The notes beneath the pieces are model-generated. The model did not search any database, had not been told where the DNA came from, and worked only from the letters and a program-made list of their open reading frames with translations. Positions 34,411 through 42,718 of a stretch of 64,000 nt of DNA are shown piece after piece; the first letter of the stretch is position 1, and the number at the start of each line of letters is the position of its first letter. This stretch comes from ZC4RG29 sp036563875 (lineage in GTDB: Bacteria; Bacteroidota; Bacteroidia; Cytophagales; Cyclobacteriaceae): NCBI GenBank assembly GCA_036563875.1, contig DATCLO010000019.1, forward strand, positions 1 through 64,000, in the 5' to 3' direction. Both the position numbers and the translations under genes were made by a program.

Positions 34411-36768
34411 CTACAGTCTCACCGCGATCCTCCCAAGAACGTTCACTCCGGCTTGCGGATAAAAGTACGGCACGCCGTCGTAGCTGTAGCCGTTTGATGA
34501 GTATTCAGCGTCGAACAGGTTATTGACGAGCAGACTCAGTTCCACGCGTTTCGTTCCTGTCGGCTGAAACTCCCAGTTGATTCTGAGGTCGTTCACGAAA
34601 TACGCGTCCAGCGTCAAATCCTCGTTCTGGGTGTTGTCGAGGTATTGCTTGCTTACATACTTCGACAACAACGAAATAGCGACGCGGCGATGGGGATGGA
34701 AGGTGAGTTGACTGCCCGCAATCCAGTCCGGCGAGAGGATGATCGCCGTATTGGCTTTCCGTGTTGTACCGTCAGATTCTTCCCATACGTAATCGACGTT
34801 CCGGTTTCTGCTCCATGTGGCGTTGACGTTCCAGTCCAGCCACCGCGAAAGACGTAGGCCGCCGGAGAGCTCAATGCCTGTGCGGTAGCTTTCGCCGACG
34901 TTGGCCCGAATCGGATCACCCACGTTGTCAAGTTCACCAGTGAGTACCAGCTGATCCTTATAACGCATCAGGTAGTAGTTAGCAGCGATATTGTAAGTAG
35001 AGGAAGTCTTTCGGAAACCTGCCTCCAGGTTGCCCATGCGTTCGGGGCGTGGCCGCACCTCGTTCTCCAGATAGTCGGTTCGCGTAGGCTCTCGATGCGC
35101 GATTGCGTAGGAAGCGTACAGTACACCTCCATTTGCAAGCGCGTAGCTGAGGCCGGCTTTGGGGTTGAAGAAGTTGTGCTCGTCGGAGATATCGTATACG
35201 ACCTGGCCGTCATCCGTCCCGGCGGTAGCATACGCAACGCGCCGCCACTGTAGATCGGCAAAACCGCTGAGACGGTCGGTGAACCGGAACTGAATCTTTC
35301 CGTAAAGGTTTACGTCCGACTTATCCGATTCGCCTTGGTAGTAGCGATCACCAGGCATTTGATCAAATGCAAACTCGCTCCATATAATTTCTCCGAAGTG
35401 ACGGGCTGGTGTGAATCGGTGGTACCCGCCTCCAAAAGTCACGTCGAAATTCCCTGCTTCATGGAGAAGGGAGAATGTTGTGCCGTAAAAGTGGTTCTTC
35501 AACCATTTCCGCGTAGCGAAATCACCGGCTTCGATCAAACTGTCGCCGATGACCAGGTTGGGAAGGCCCAATGATGCAAACGATTCGTCCTGGTTGTAGT
35601 TTTCATAGTATCCTCGCCCAAACGTGTAGTGCAATGCTACGGACAACGTTGTCGAAGGCGACAACACCTGAGACAAGTGCAGTTGTGTGTGGTCCTGCTT
35701 GTAGTTGTCTGTTTGATTTCCGTAATACCGCACGACATTTCCATCGTCATCATAGATCGCTCCCGCGTAGTTGAAGGTTCGACGTTCATTCATCATGTCG
35801 GCGTCAATGCCGTACCACGACTGATATGTAGTTTCTCTTCCGCCAAAGAATATTGCGGACAGCAACGTGCGATCCGATCGATAGTTCGTGGAGAAGTAGT
35901 ACGCTCCCAGGTCTGAAGAAGCCCGATCGATGTAACCGTCTGAGATAATTTTTGAAAGCCGTGCTTCTGCAGACCAGTGATCGTTGATGAGTCCAGTGCC
36001 TGCCGAAAGCGTAAATCGACGCGTGTTGAATGATCCGAATGCCATTGTCGCTTCTGCAAAAGGTTCGTCACCACCGATTGTCGTTTGCAGATTTACTGTG
36101 CCGCCGAAAGCGCCGGCGCCATTGGTAGACGTGCCAATGCCGCGCTGAATCTGTATGCTTCGGGTCGATGATGCGATGTCCGGAATGTCTACCCAGAATG
36201 TACCCAGCGATTCCGCATCGTTGTAGGGAATGCCGTTGATGGTAACGTTGATGCGCGTGGCGTCGCTTCCGCGGATGCGTAGACCGGTATAGCCAATGCC
36301 CGTGCCGGCGTCCGATGTGGTGACGAGCGATGGTGTCCAGTTGAGCAGGTACGGAAGGTCCTGACCGAAATCCTGTCCGCGGATGGTTGCTCGATCCATA
36401 TTGGCAAACGTAGTTGGAGTGCGTTCATCCGCGCGTGTTGCTTCGACGACCACTTCGTCGGTGAACGTTGGTGCTTCTTTGAGCACAACGTCGATGTTGA
36501 TGTCGCGCGTTACATCAACCAATATTGAGCCATCGCTGTGTCCGAGATAGCGAACGAGCAGCGTGTATCTTCCGCGGGACACATTTGAGATTGAAAAATG
36601 TCCGGAACTGTCGGTCACAGCAGATCGGTCGCCGGGCAACAGCTGAACCGTAGCACCGGCAAGAGGTTGGAGCGTTTCGTGCTGCCGCACTGCACCTGTG
36701 ACCTGGAATTGTGCGACGGCAGCAAACGATGACAGTGCCAGAAGCACCGTTTGCGTAAAGCGTAACAT
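34411..36768 (-). CDS. TonB-dependent receptor, probably for thiamine compounds
   Basis: This 785-residue outer-membrane receptor has a signal peptide (1-19, ending AAVAQ), a carboxypeptidase-regulatory-like domain (about 20-100, VTGAVRQHETLQPLAGATVQLL), a plug (about 105-235, with YTGLRIRGSDATRINVTING), and a 22-strand-type barrel ending in GVNVLGRIAVRL. Its mRNA leader contains a TPP riboswitch, so expression should fall when thiamine pyrophosphate is plentiful. This points to import of thiamine or a precursor, a role known for riboswitch-controlled receptors in Bacteroidota. No thiamine biosynthesis or PnuT gene lies beside it in the window. Confidence 0.9.
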   Translation of the reverse strand: MLRFTQTVLLALSSFAAVAQFQVTGAVRQHETLQPLAGATVQLLPGDRSAVTDSSGHFSISNVSRGRYTLLVRYLGHSDGSILVDVTRDINIDVVLKEAPTFTDEVVVEATRADERTPTTFANMDRATIRGQDFGQDLPYLLNWTPSLVTTSDAGTGIGYTGLRIRGSDATRINVTINGIPYNDAESLGTFWVDIPDIASSTRSIQIQRGIGTSTNGAGAFGGTVNLQTTIGGDEPFAEATMAFGSFNTRRFTLSAGTGLINDHWSAEARLSKIISDGYIDRASSDLGAYYFSTNYRSDRTLLSAIFFGGRETTYQSWYGIDADMMNERRTFNYAGAIYDDDGNVVRYYGNQTDNYKQDHTQLHLSQVLSPSTTLSVALHYTFGRGYYENYNQDESFASLGLPNLVIGDSLIEAGDFATRKWLKNHFYGTTFSLLHEAGNFDVTFGGGYHRFTPARHFGEIIWSEFAFDQMPGDRYYQGESDKSDVNLYGKIQFRFTDRLSGFADLQWRRVAYATAGTDDGQVVYDISDEHNFFNPKAGLSYALANGGVLYASYAIAHREPTRTDYLENEVRPRPERMGNLEAGFRKTSSTYNIAANYYLMRYKDQLVLTGELDNVGDPIRANVGESYRTGIELSGGLRLSRWLDWNVNATWSRNRNVDYVWEESDGTTRKANTAIILSPDWIAGSQLTFHPHRRVAISLLSKYVSKQYLDNTQNEDLTLDAYFVNDLRINWEFQPTGTKRVELSLLVNNLFDAEYSSNGYSYDGVPYFYPQAGVNVLGRIAVRL

Positions 36769-36833
36769 GTTGGTAACTGTTTTGGTTTAAACTGGCGGAC
36801 GTACAGGGGAATATGTCTGCCTGTGTTTAACCT

Positions 36834-36852
36834 GCCTGCACGCGTTGCAGGC
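36834..36852 (-). promoter_or_regulatory. Hairpin between riboswitch aptamer and receptor gene
   Basis: GCCTGCA and TGCAGGC (7 perfect pairs) surround a 5-base loop, directly downstream of the TPP aptamer on the minus strand and about 65 bases before the receptor ATG. It is a candidate part of the expression platform. It has no T-run, so a classic intrinsic terminator is not evident; control could act on translation or through alternative pairing. Confidence 0.45.
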
Positions 36853-36854
36853 TT

Positions 36855-36932
36855 GCCTTCCCTTCGGCCGCATTACCGGCATCAGGTATTATGGGTATGA
36901 TCTCAGCCCGTTATATTAAGGCACCCCTTAGT
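36855..36932 (-). ncRNA. TPP riboswitch (THI element)
   Basis: Read on the minus strand, the conserved blocks come in the right order: GGGGTGCC, GGGCTGAGA, a TACCC element, ACCTGAT, then GCCG-GTAATG-CGGC forming P5, and GAAGGGAA at the 3' side. These are the nucleotides that bind the pyrimidine and pyrophosphate of thiamine pyrophosphate. The optional P3a stem is absent. The element lies in the 5' leader of the TonB-dependent receptor gene at 36768, which it very likely controls. Confidence 0.92.
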
Positions 36933-37043
36933 TTACTGGTCGTGTGATGTGTGCGTGTGACGACGCAAAGGTACGAAAGAAACCCATTTTTCTGATGGCT
37001 TCTCAGGGAAAAATCCCAATATTAACACGAAATGTGATGCATC

Positions 37044-37538
37044 ATGTTTGAAGTAACAGTCGGTTCGAACACGTTTCGCATACAACGCACGGAAGAGGGA
37101 CTTTTGGTCGACGACATGTTGCTCTCCGTGGATGTGGCGCGGGCTTCTGATAACACCTATTCGCTGATCTATGAAGGAAAGAGTTTCACGGGTGAGATCG
37201 TGCGAATTGACGCGCGCCACCGCGTGGTTGTGATTCGCATCAATGGGAAGTCATATGAGGTAAAGATCAAAGACCGGTTTGATCTTCTCCTGGAAAAGAT
37301 GGGGATCGCCACAAATGATGCTAGCCGCCTCAACGTTGTGCGGGCACCAATGCCCGGGCTTATCGTTGACATGAAGGTGAAGGAGGGCGATACGGTTGCG
37401 GAGCGCGACCCATTACTGGTACTTGAGGCGATGAAGATGGAAAATGTATTGCGGGCACCCGGATCGGGTGTGGTCAAAGCAGTACATGTATCAAAAGGAG
37501 ATCGCGTTGAGAAGAACCAGATCCTCGTGGAATTCTGA
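37044..37538 (+). CDS. Biotin carboxyl carrier protein (biotin/lipoyl attachment domain)
   Basis: This 164-residue protein carries a C-terminal biotinyl domain with the attachment lysine in EAMKMENV and the following GSGVVKAVHVSKGDRVEKNQ. The N-terminal ~85 residues are beta-rich and resemble the linker half of the carboxylase carrier subunits of Bacteroidota acyl-CoA carboxylases. It would carry biotin-bound CO2 between a biotin carboxylase and a carboxyltransferase, neither of which is in the window. It is probably monocistronic, since a promoter for pyrH lies directly downstream. A partner such as propionyl-CoA or methylcrotonyl-CoA carboxylase cannot be told from sequence alone. Confidence 0.9.
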   Translation: MFEVTVGSNTFRIQRTEEGLLVDDMLLSVDVARASDNTYSLIYEGKSFTGEIVRIDARHRVVVIRINGKSYEVKIKDRFDLLLEKMGIATNDASRLNVVRAPMPGLIVDMKVKEGDTVAERDPLLVLEAMKMENVLRAPGSGVVKAVHVSKGDRVEKNQILVEF

Positions 37539-37577
37539 GTAAATAGCCGGATATTTTTCTGTTTCCTTCCTCAAAAA

Positions 37578-37611
37578 TTCGCTTCAATCCCGGATAGAGA
37601 TTCTATATTTG
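37578..37611 (+). promoter_or_regulatory. Promoter for pyrH
   Basis: TATATTTG at 37604-37611 matches the Bacteroidota -7 box TAnnTTTG exactly. A TTCG/TTC element about 22 bases upstream stands where the -33 TTG is expected, with one mismatch. Transcription would start near 37618, giving a leader of about 20 bases before the pyrH ATG. Confidence 0.5.
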
Positions 37612-37638
37612 CCGTGGTTTTGTTGACGATCAGGCTAC

Positions 37639-38346
37639 ATGAAATACAAGCGAATTTTGTTGAAGCTCAGCGGCGAGGCGTTACAGGGTCCTAACAAGAG
37701 TACAAACATCGACCCCGGCGTGCTGGAGCAATACTGCGAAGAAATCAAGTCCGTACGCGAGCGGGGAGTTGAGGTAGCCATCGTCATCGGCGGAGGCAAC
37801 ATCTTTCGAGGGGGGCAGGCAGAGCAGTTGGGAATCGATAGGGTTCAGGGCGACTACATGGGCATGCTGGCAACTGTGATCAATGGGATGGCTTTGCAAA
37901 GCGCCCTGGAGCGTCACGGCCTCTATACCCGACTCATGGCGGGAATAAAGATGGAGCAGGTGTGTGAACCTTTTATACGTCGGCGCGCCATTCGCCACCT
38001 GGAAAAAGGAAGGATTGTCATCTTCGGTGCGGGTATCGGCAACCCGTATTTCACGACGGACTCTACGGCCAGCCTCCGCGCCATTGAAGTACAGGCACAG
38101 GTTGTTCTCAAAGGTACGCGCGTTGATGGCGTGTACTCCGCCGACCCGGAAAAGTATCCTGATGCTGAGCGCTACACCAGGCTCACGTTCCAGGAAGCAT
38201 ACGAGAAGAATCTCAACATCATGGACATGACGGCGTTTACCCTGTGCATGGAGAACAACCTGCCGATCATTGTATTCGACATGAATAAGAAGGGCAACCT
38301 GCTGAAGGTTGTGGAAGGAGAACCCGCGGGTACGCTCATCAGTTAG
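37639..38346 (+). CDS. pyrH: UMP kinase
   Basis: This 235-residue amino-acid-kinase-fold enzyme converts UMP to UDP with ATP. It opens KRILLKLSGEALQG, shows VAIVIGGGNIFRGGQ (phosphate-binding Gly-rich loop) and DYMGMLATVINGMALQ, and later FGAGIGNPYFTTDSTA and KGTRVDGVYSADPEK. These are all typical of bacterial PyrH hexamers. It is followed after 67 bases by frr, the standard neighbour. A -7 box before frr suggests that frr can also be transcribed separately. Confidence 0.97.
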   Translation: MKYKRILLKLSGEALQGPNKSTNIDPGVLEQYCEEIKSVRERGVEVAIVIGGGNIFRGGQAEQLGIDRVQGDYMGMLATVINGMALQSALERHGLYTRLMAGIKMEQVCEPFIRRRAIRHLEKGRIVIFGAGIGNPYFTTDSTASLRAIEVQAQVVLKGTRVDGVYSADPEKYPDAERYTRLTFQEAYEKNLNIMDMTAFTLCMENNLPIIVFDMNKKGNLLKVVEGEPAGTLIS

Positions 38347-38363
38347 CGGCCTGCTGCGTGTCG

Positions 38364-38371
38364 TAAATTTG
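38364..38371 (+). promoter_or_regulatory. -7 promoter box for frr
   Basis: TAAATTTG matches TAnnTTTG exactly, 42 bases before the frr ATG. The predicted transcription start is near 38378. No good TTG -33 element is seen at the usual distance, so the call rests on the -7 box and the intergenic position. Confidence 0.4.
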
Positions 38372-38413
38372 CGTCTATCAGCTATATTTATAGCCACTAT
38401 AAACGTAACAGTG

Positions 38414-38968
38414 ATGGAAGAAATTCAACTGTACCTAGACGAAGCCAGGGAGCTCATGCAAAAGGCTTATGTCCATGTTGGTAACGAGTTGGTAAAGATC
38501 CGTGCAGGCAAGGCCAATCCGTCCATGCTCGATGGTGTGCAGGTATCATACTACGGAACGATGTCACCCATCAACCAGGTCGCTTCCATAACCACGCCGG
38601 ATGCACGGACTATTTTCATAAAACCGTGGGAAAAAAATCTGATCCACGAAATCGAAAAGGCGATCATTAACGCCAATCTGGGTGTTACCCCCCAAAACGA
38701 TGGACAGCAGGTAATCCTCAATGTGCCGCAGCTTACTGAAGAACGCAGAAGGCAGCTCGTGAAACAGGTCGGTCAGGAAGTTGAACACGGTAAGGTTAGC
38801 ATTCGCAATATCCGTAAGGAAACAAACGAACAAATCAAAAAGATCAAGGGTGTTTCCGAAGACGATATCAAAAACGGAGAAGAAGAAGTGCAAAAGCTGA
38901 CCAACGAATTCATCGCGAAGATGGATGCCCTCATGAAAAAGAAGGAATCCGAAATCATGACCGTTTGA
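38414..38968 (+). CDS. frr: Ribosome recycling factor
   Basis: This 184-residue protein, together with EF-G, splits ribosomes after termination. The two-domain L-shape is reflected by VGNELVKIRAGKANPSMLDG and YYGTMSPINQVASITTPDART, and by the long helix with EERRRQLVKQVGQEVEHGKVSIRNIRK. A longer in-frame reading from 38309 would overlap pyrH by 38 bases and add 35 residues unlike the family. The ATG at 38414 gives the normal family length. Confidence 0.97.
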   Translation: MEEIQLYLDEARELMQKAYVHVGNELVKIRAGKANPSMLDGVQVSYYGTMSPINQVASITTPDARTIFIKPWEKNLIHEIEKAIINANLGVTPQNDGQQVILNVPQLTEERRRQLVKQVGQEVEHGKVSIRNIRKETNEQIKKIKGVSEDDIKNGEEEVQKLTNEFIAKMDALMKKKESEIMTV

Positions 38969-38980
38969 CGGTTGCCCATC

Positions 38981-38988
38981 TAATTTTG
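38981..38988 (+). promoter_or_regulatory. -7 promoter box after frr
   Basis: TAATTTTG matches TAnnTTTG exactly, 12 bases after the frr stop. It would drive the small membrane-protein gene starting at 39047 or 39086. TTTG at 38964-38967 is only 13 bases upstream, shorter than usual, so the -33 element is uncertain. Confidence 0.35.
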
Positions 38989-39046
38989 CACTGACACCAT
39001 CCAAAATCGGAGGCGTTTGCTTAACTTGTAGTAGACGCTTCTCCCT

Positions 39047-39481
39047 ATGTCGTTCCAGGAATTTAAGGGCCGGGCTTCAAGGACGATGAAAAGAATTTTT
39101 CGGATCGTGCTGATTATTGTCCTTGTCGCCGGTATCGGGTTATTTTCATTTTATTACTGGGGCGTATACGACGAAGGTGTACGCGCGGGTACGGTTCTTC
39201 GCATCAGCAAAAAGGGGATCGTCTTCAAAACGTATGAAGGTCAACTCAACCTTGAAACGTTTGGTGCCCTTCGCGGGGCACACCCCATCACGGAAGCATT
39301 CGATTTTTCAGTTGAACCGGGCGAAATGGAACTCGTTGAAGAACTACAACAAGTAGCGCTCACGGGCGAACGTGTAAACCTTCATTACAAGAAACGGTAT
39401 CTTACTTTTCCGTGGCGAGGAGACACCAAGTACTTCATCACAAAGGTGGAGCGTCTCGGTCAGGCTCAGGAAGCCAGGTAG
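39047..39481 (+). CDS. Small membrane-anchored protein of unknown function
   Basis: This 144-residue protein has one membrane helix (about 18-38, IFRIVLIIVLVAGIGLFSFYYWG) and a soluble domain. The block DEGVRAGTVLRISKKGIVFKTYEGQLN is followed by beta strands ending YLTFPWRGDTKYFITKVE. This family is conserved in Bacteroidota, and some entries carry the misleading label '6-phosphogluconate dehydrogenase', although no dehydrogenase fold or cofactor motif is present. An in-frame ATG at 39086 would start just before the helix (MKRIFRIV) and may be the true start. The end overlaps the convergent gene at 39466 by 16 bases. Confidence 0.7.
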   Translation: MSFQEFKGRASRTMKRIFRIVLIIVLVAGIGLFSFYYWGVYDEGVRAGTVLRISKKGIVFKTYEGQLNLETFGALRGAHPITEAFDFSVEPGEMELVEELQQVALTGERVNLHYKKRYLTFPWRGDTKYFITKVERLGQAQEAR

Positions 39482-39954
39482 TCCGCCAGCTTTCCCTTCT
39501 CCCGCGCTTTCATGGCCCGCTTCAGTTCCCGTGTTGACGGTACTTTGTTGCGCGGATCTTCGCAGTATTCCAGCATGATGTGGAAGGCGTTTAGTTCGAT
39601 ATCCTTCGCGGCAGGTTCGGACGTGCTTTCAAGAACATACTTGGTCATCGCAGCCATGTATATGCCGAGAACAGCTGCATTTTCATTCATTAGCTTGCCA
39701 ATGGCTTCCCCTATGAGAAACGTATGATCCGGTGTCCCCGCCATCCACTGGGACACTACCCCCAGGGCTGCCTTCCGCGCGGGATTAGTGGGCTCAGCGG
39801 CGACGTTCAGGATAAAGTTCGCGCATTCCAGTACAGTGGACTCGTTCGTCTTGTAGTCGGTAGCTGAAGCAAATGACACTGATTGCCATTTTTCCGGATC
39901 TTGCGCCCACGCTGTCTGCAGGGCAACCAGGCAGAGAAAGACAAGGATCTTCAT
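39466..39954 (-). CDS. Exported protein of unknown function
   Basis: From ATG 39954 the protein is 162 residues. It has a signal peptide (MKILVFLCLVALQTAWAQ) and a mostly helical mature domain with conserved-looking NAFHIMLEYCEDPRNKVPSTRELKRAM near the end. I recognise no domain. An upstream in-frame start (39984) would put ten residues before the signal peptide and is less likely. It stands alone, converging with the small membrane-protein gene and diverging from ppc. Confidence 0.7.
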   Translation of the reverse strand: MKILVFLCLVALQTAWAQDPEKWQSVSFASATDYKTNESTVLECANFILNVAAEPTNPARKAALGVVSQWMAGTPDHTFLIGEAIGKLMNENAAVLGIYMAAMTKYVLESTSEPAAKDIELNAFHIMLEYCEDPRNKVPSTRELKRAMKAREKGKLADYLAS

Positions 39955-40063
39955 TGGATAACTTTTGATATGGAAGATAAACATTCATATGCTCACCCGA
40001 AAGCGGGCATGGGATCACGGGAAAGAAAATGGAGGGCAGACGCGTCCGGAGCCCAGTTATTGA

Positions 40064-40071
40064 TAAATTTG
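40064..40071 (+). promoter_or_regulatory. -7 promoter box for ppc
   Basis: TAAATTTG matches TAnnTTTG exactly, 21 bases before the ppc ATG, giving a predicted transcript start near 40078. No clear -33 TTG is found at 19-21 bases upstream. Confidence 0.4.
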
Positions 40072-40092
40072 CCGGGATTGAGGTACTAACGC

Positions 40093-42663
40093 ATGCATAC
40101 GAACTACCACAAGGCAGTCGCTACGCGCTATTATATCTATAACAGCCTGTTCCTGAATTTGCCCTACAGCAACATTTACAGGACAGGCACCCTTCTTCCG
40201 TTGCTGTACCAGTACTGCGAAGACGGTTACGCAGAAGGGAAGGATCCGCGCTACATCATTCGGAAATTTTTCCGGGAACTCGTGCCCAAGGCGACGCGCA
40301 AAGAGCAGTTCGACTTGCTTTTCAGTTTCATCCAGTATTGTGAACGCCAGGTGGTGTTGTTCGACTCCATTGAAGATGCGGCGTTTGCTGAGATCAACGA
40401 CATGAAAGGAAGTGGCACGCTTTCAGCCCTTCTTATCCGTGCACAGTCGGAAAACCTGATGGAACAACTGCGCCGTAAGCTTGAAAACTTCAGCATGCGC
40501 ATTGTGCTGACGGCGCACCCGACGCAGTTCTATCCCGGACCTGTCCTGGCCATCATCAACGACCTCGATCAGTCGATCCGCGCCAATCATCTCGAACACA
40601 TCAACCTGCTCCTGAAGCAACTCGGCAAAACTCCGTTCTTTAATCGCGAAAAGCCTTCTCCTTTCGACGAGGCTGTGAGTCTGAGCTGGTTTCTCGAGAA
40701 CGTCTTCTATAAAGTCATACCCGCTTTAATCGAAAAACTCACGAGGGGATTGAACATTCCGTTATCGGAATGGAAGAACTTTAATTTGATCCGTATCGGC
40801 TTCTGGCCGGGAGGTGATCGCGATGGCAATCCCTACGTGACCCACGATATCACGCTCCGGGTAGCACAGCACCTCCGTGAGGGTATTTTGAAATGCTATC
40901 ACCGCGACCTTCGCATTCTTCGTCGCAGGCTTACGTTCAAAGGGGTAGACACCATCATCATAGAGGCTGAACGACGGGTGTACAGTGCCGCGTATCGATT
41001 GGGACTGGGTGATTCCTATCAATCGGCAGCTGAGTTGATTGAGGACCTGGAAACGGCGAGAAAACTGCTGATTGAACAGCACGATGGTTTGTTCCTCGAC
41101 CTGCTCGAAAGCTTCATCGCCAAGGTAAAAATCTTTGGATTTCATTTTGCGAGCATGGACATCCGGCAGGATAGCCGGAAGCACACCTACGTTTGGAATT
41201 CAATCCTAAAACAACTGGAGGACAAGCAGAAGCGCGTTCGCGAAATGGCAAACCTCAGCGAGGAGCAACAGATCGACTTGTTGCTCAAACTGCGATTCAA
41301 GCCATCGTCTCTGAAGTTTGATGATCCTTTCATAACCGAAGTGCTTGAAAGCTTTGAGGCCATTGCCGAAATCCAGGAACAAAACGGTGAAGAGGGATGC
41401 AATCGATATGTAATCAGCAATTGCCAGTCGGCACTTGATGTGATCCGCGTGTTCCACCTGGCGCAGCTCACGATATCGAAAGACGAACGGCTTCCGCTTG
41501 ATATCATTCCGCTCTTTGAAACAATTGAGGACCTGGCAAACGCTCCTAAGGTAATGAAGGCGCTTTATGAGGTCCCTGCATACAGGGAGCACGTGAAGCG
41601 TCGCGGAAACAAACAGACCATCATGCTTGGATTCTCAGACGGCACAAAGGACGGCGGTTATCTTCGCGCCAACTTTTCAATCTTCCGTGCTAAAGAGGAG
41701 CTGACCCGCATTTCACGCGAAAACGGAATTGTTGCCGTATTCTTTGATGGTCGCGGTGGACCACCGGCCCGTGGGGGAGGTAATACTCACGACTTTTACG
41801 CGTCACTCGGCGACACCATTGAAGACAAGGAAATTCAAGTCACTGTTCAGGGACAGACCGTCAGCTCTAACTTTGGCAAGATTGAGTCATGCCAGTTTAA
41901 CCTGGAGCAGTTGCTCTCGGCAGGAATAGAGAATGAAGTATTTCTAAGACATACCAACAACCTGACGGAAAAAGATAAAGCACTGCTTGAACTCCTCGCG
42001 CAGGAGGGCCACAAGGCATACCTCGGCCTAAAGCAGCACGAAAAGTTTGTCCCTTACCTGGAAAAGGTTACACCGCTGGCGTTCTTTGGTGATACCAACA
42101 TTGGATCGCGGCCTGTGAAACGAACACAGGCCGAAGAGTCGCGCTTTGAGGATCTGCGCGCGATACCCTTCGTGGGATCGTGGGCGCAGATGAAGCAAAA
42201 CATCCCGGGATTCTATGGTGTTGGCAGCGCACTTTATCAACTGAAGAAGAAGGGCAAAATGCGCGAGTTGAAAGCCTTGTTCAAGCGCTCGCTGTTTTTC
42301 CGGACGTTGCTCAGCAACAGTATGATGTCGCTGACGAAGTCGTATTTCCCTGCCACTGTCTACTTGTCTCGCGACAAAGAGTTTGGGGGCATCTGGAAGA
42401 AGATGTTTAACGAGTACAAGCTTTCCGTCAAGATGTTGCTTGAGGTGACAGGGTTCGACGAACTCATGCAGAACAATCCGCTGAACCGCGACTCGGTGAA
42501 ACTGCGCGAAAGGATAGTACTTCCGCTGATCACCATTCAGCAGTACGCGCTTCAACAACTCCGTTTGGGAGAGGCTGCGGAAAAGCAATATGAAAAGACG
42601 TATCGCAAGCTTGTAGTGCGGTGTATGTTTGGCATTATCAACGCTGCGCGCAATTCAGCCTGA
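40093..42663 (+). CDS. ppc: Phosphoenolpyruvate carboxylase
   Basis: This 856-residue enzyme carboxylates PEP to oxaloacetate, replenishing the TCA cycle. The catalytic His lies in LTAHPTQ (His142). PEP/bicarbonate-binding regions are visible in FWPGGDRDGNPYVT, GFSDGTKDGGYL and the mobile loop GRGGPPARGGG. The C-terminus reads ARNSA in place of the QNTG of enterobacterial and plant enzymes. Length is near the family norm. It is probably a single-gene transcript with its own promoter. The start ATG gives a plausible N-terminus, since the conserved block begins only after residue 15. Confidence 0.96.
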   Translation: MHTNYHKAVATRYYIYNSLFLNLPYSNIYRTGTLLPLLYQYCEDGYAEGKDPRYIIRKFFRELVPKATRKEQFDLLFSFIQYCERQVVLFDSIEDAAFAEINDMKGSGTLSALLIRAQSENLMEQLRRKLENFSMRIVLTAHPTQFYPGPVLAIINDLDQSIRANHLEHINLLLKQLGKTPFFNREKPSPFDEAVSLSWFLENVFYKVIPALIEKLTRGLNIPLSEWKNFNLIRIGFWPGGDRDGNPYVTHDITLRVAQHLREGILKCYHRDLRILRRRLTFKGVDTIIIEAERRVYSAAYRLGLGDSYQSAAELIEDLETARKLLIEQHDGLFLDLLESFIAKVKIFGFHFASMDIRQDSRKHTYVWNSILKQLEDKQKRVREMANLSEEQQIDLLLKLRFKPSSLKFDDPFITEVLESFEAIAEIQEQNGEEGCNRYVISNCQSALDVIRVFHLAQLTISKDERLPLDIIPLFETIEDLANAPKVMKALYEVPAYREHVKRRGNKQTIMLGFSDGTKDGGYLRANFSIFRAKEELTRISRENGIVAVFFDGRGGPPARGGGNTHDFYASLGDTIEDKEIQVTVQGQTVSSNFGKIESCQFNLEQLLSAGIENEVFLRHTNNLTEKDKALLELLAQEGHKAYLGLKQHEKFVPYLEKVTPLAFFGDTNIGSRPVKRTQAEESRFEDLRAIPFVGSWAQMKQNIPGFYGVGSALYQLKKKGKMRELKALFKRSLFFRTLLSNSMMSLTKSYFPATVYLSRDKEFGGIWKKMFNEYKLSVKMLLEVTGFDELMQNNPLNRDSVKLRERIVLPLITIQQYALQQLRLGEAAEKQYEKTYRKLVVRCMFGIINAARNSA

Positions 42664-42718
42664 CATCCAAAAGTTGTCGGTTTTTTCTTAGCTTGCGTTT
42701 AAGCAACCCAACACGAAA

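Noticed and set aside
37681..38397. 238-codon open frame on the minus strand
   Set aside because: Antisense to pyrH, which is unambiguous.
39047..39481. 6-phosphogluconate dehydrogenase label
   Set aside because: The family label seen in databases does not fit: the protein is 144 residues with a membrane helix, and has no Rossmann or NADP motif.
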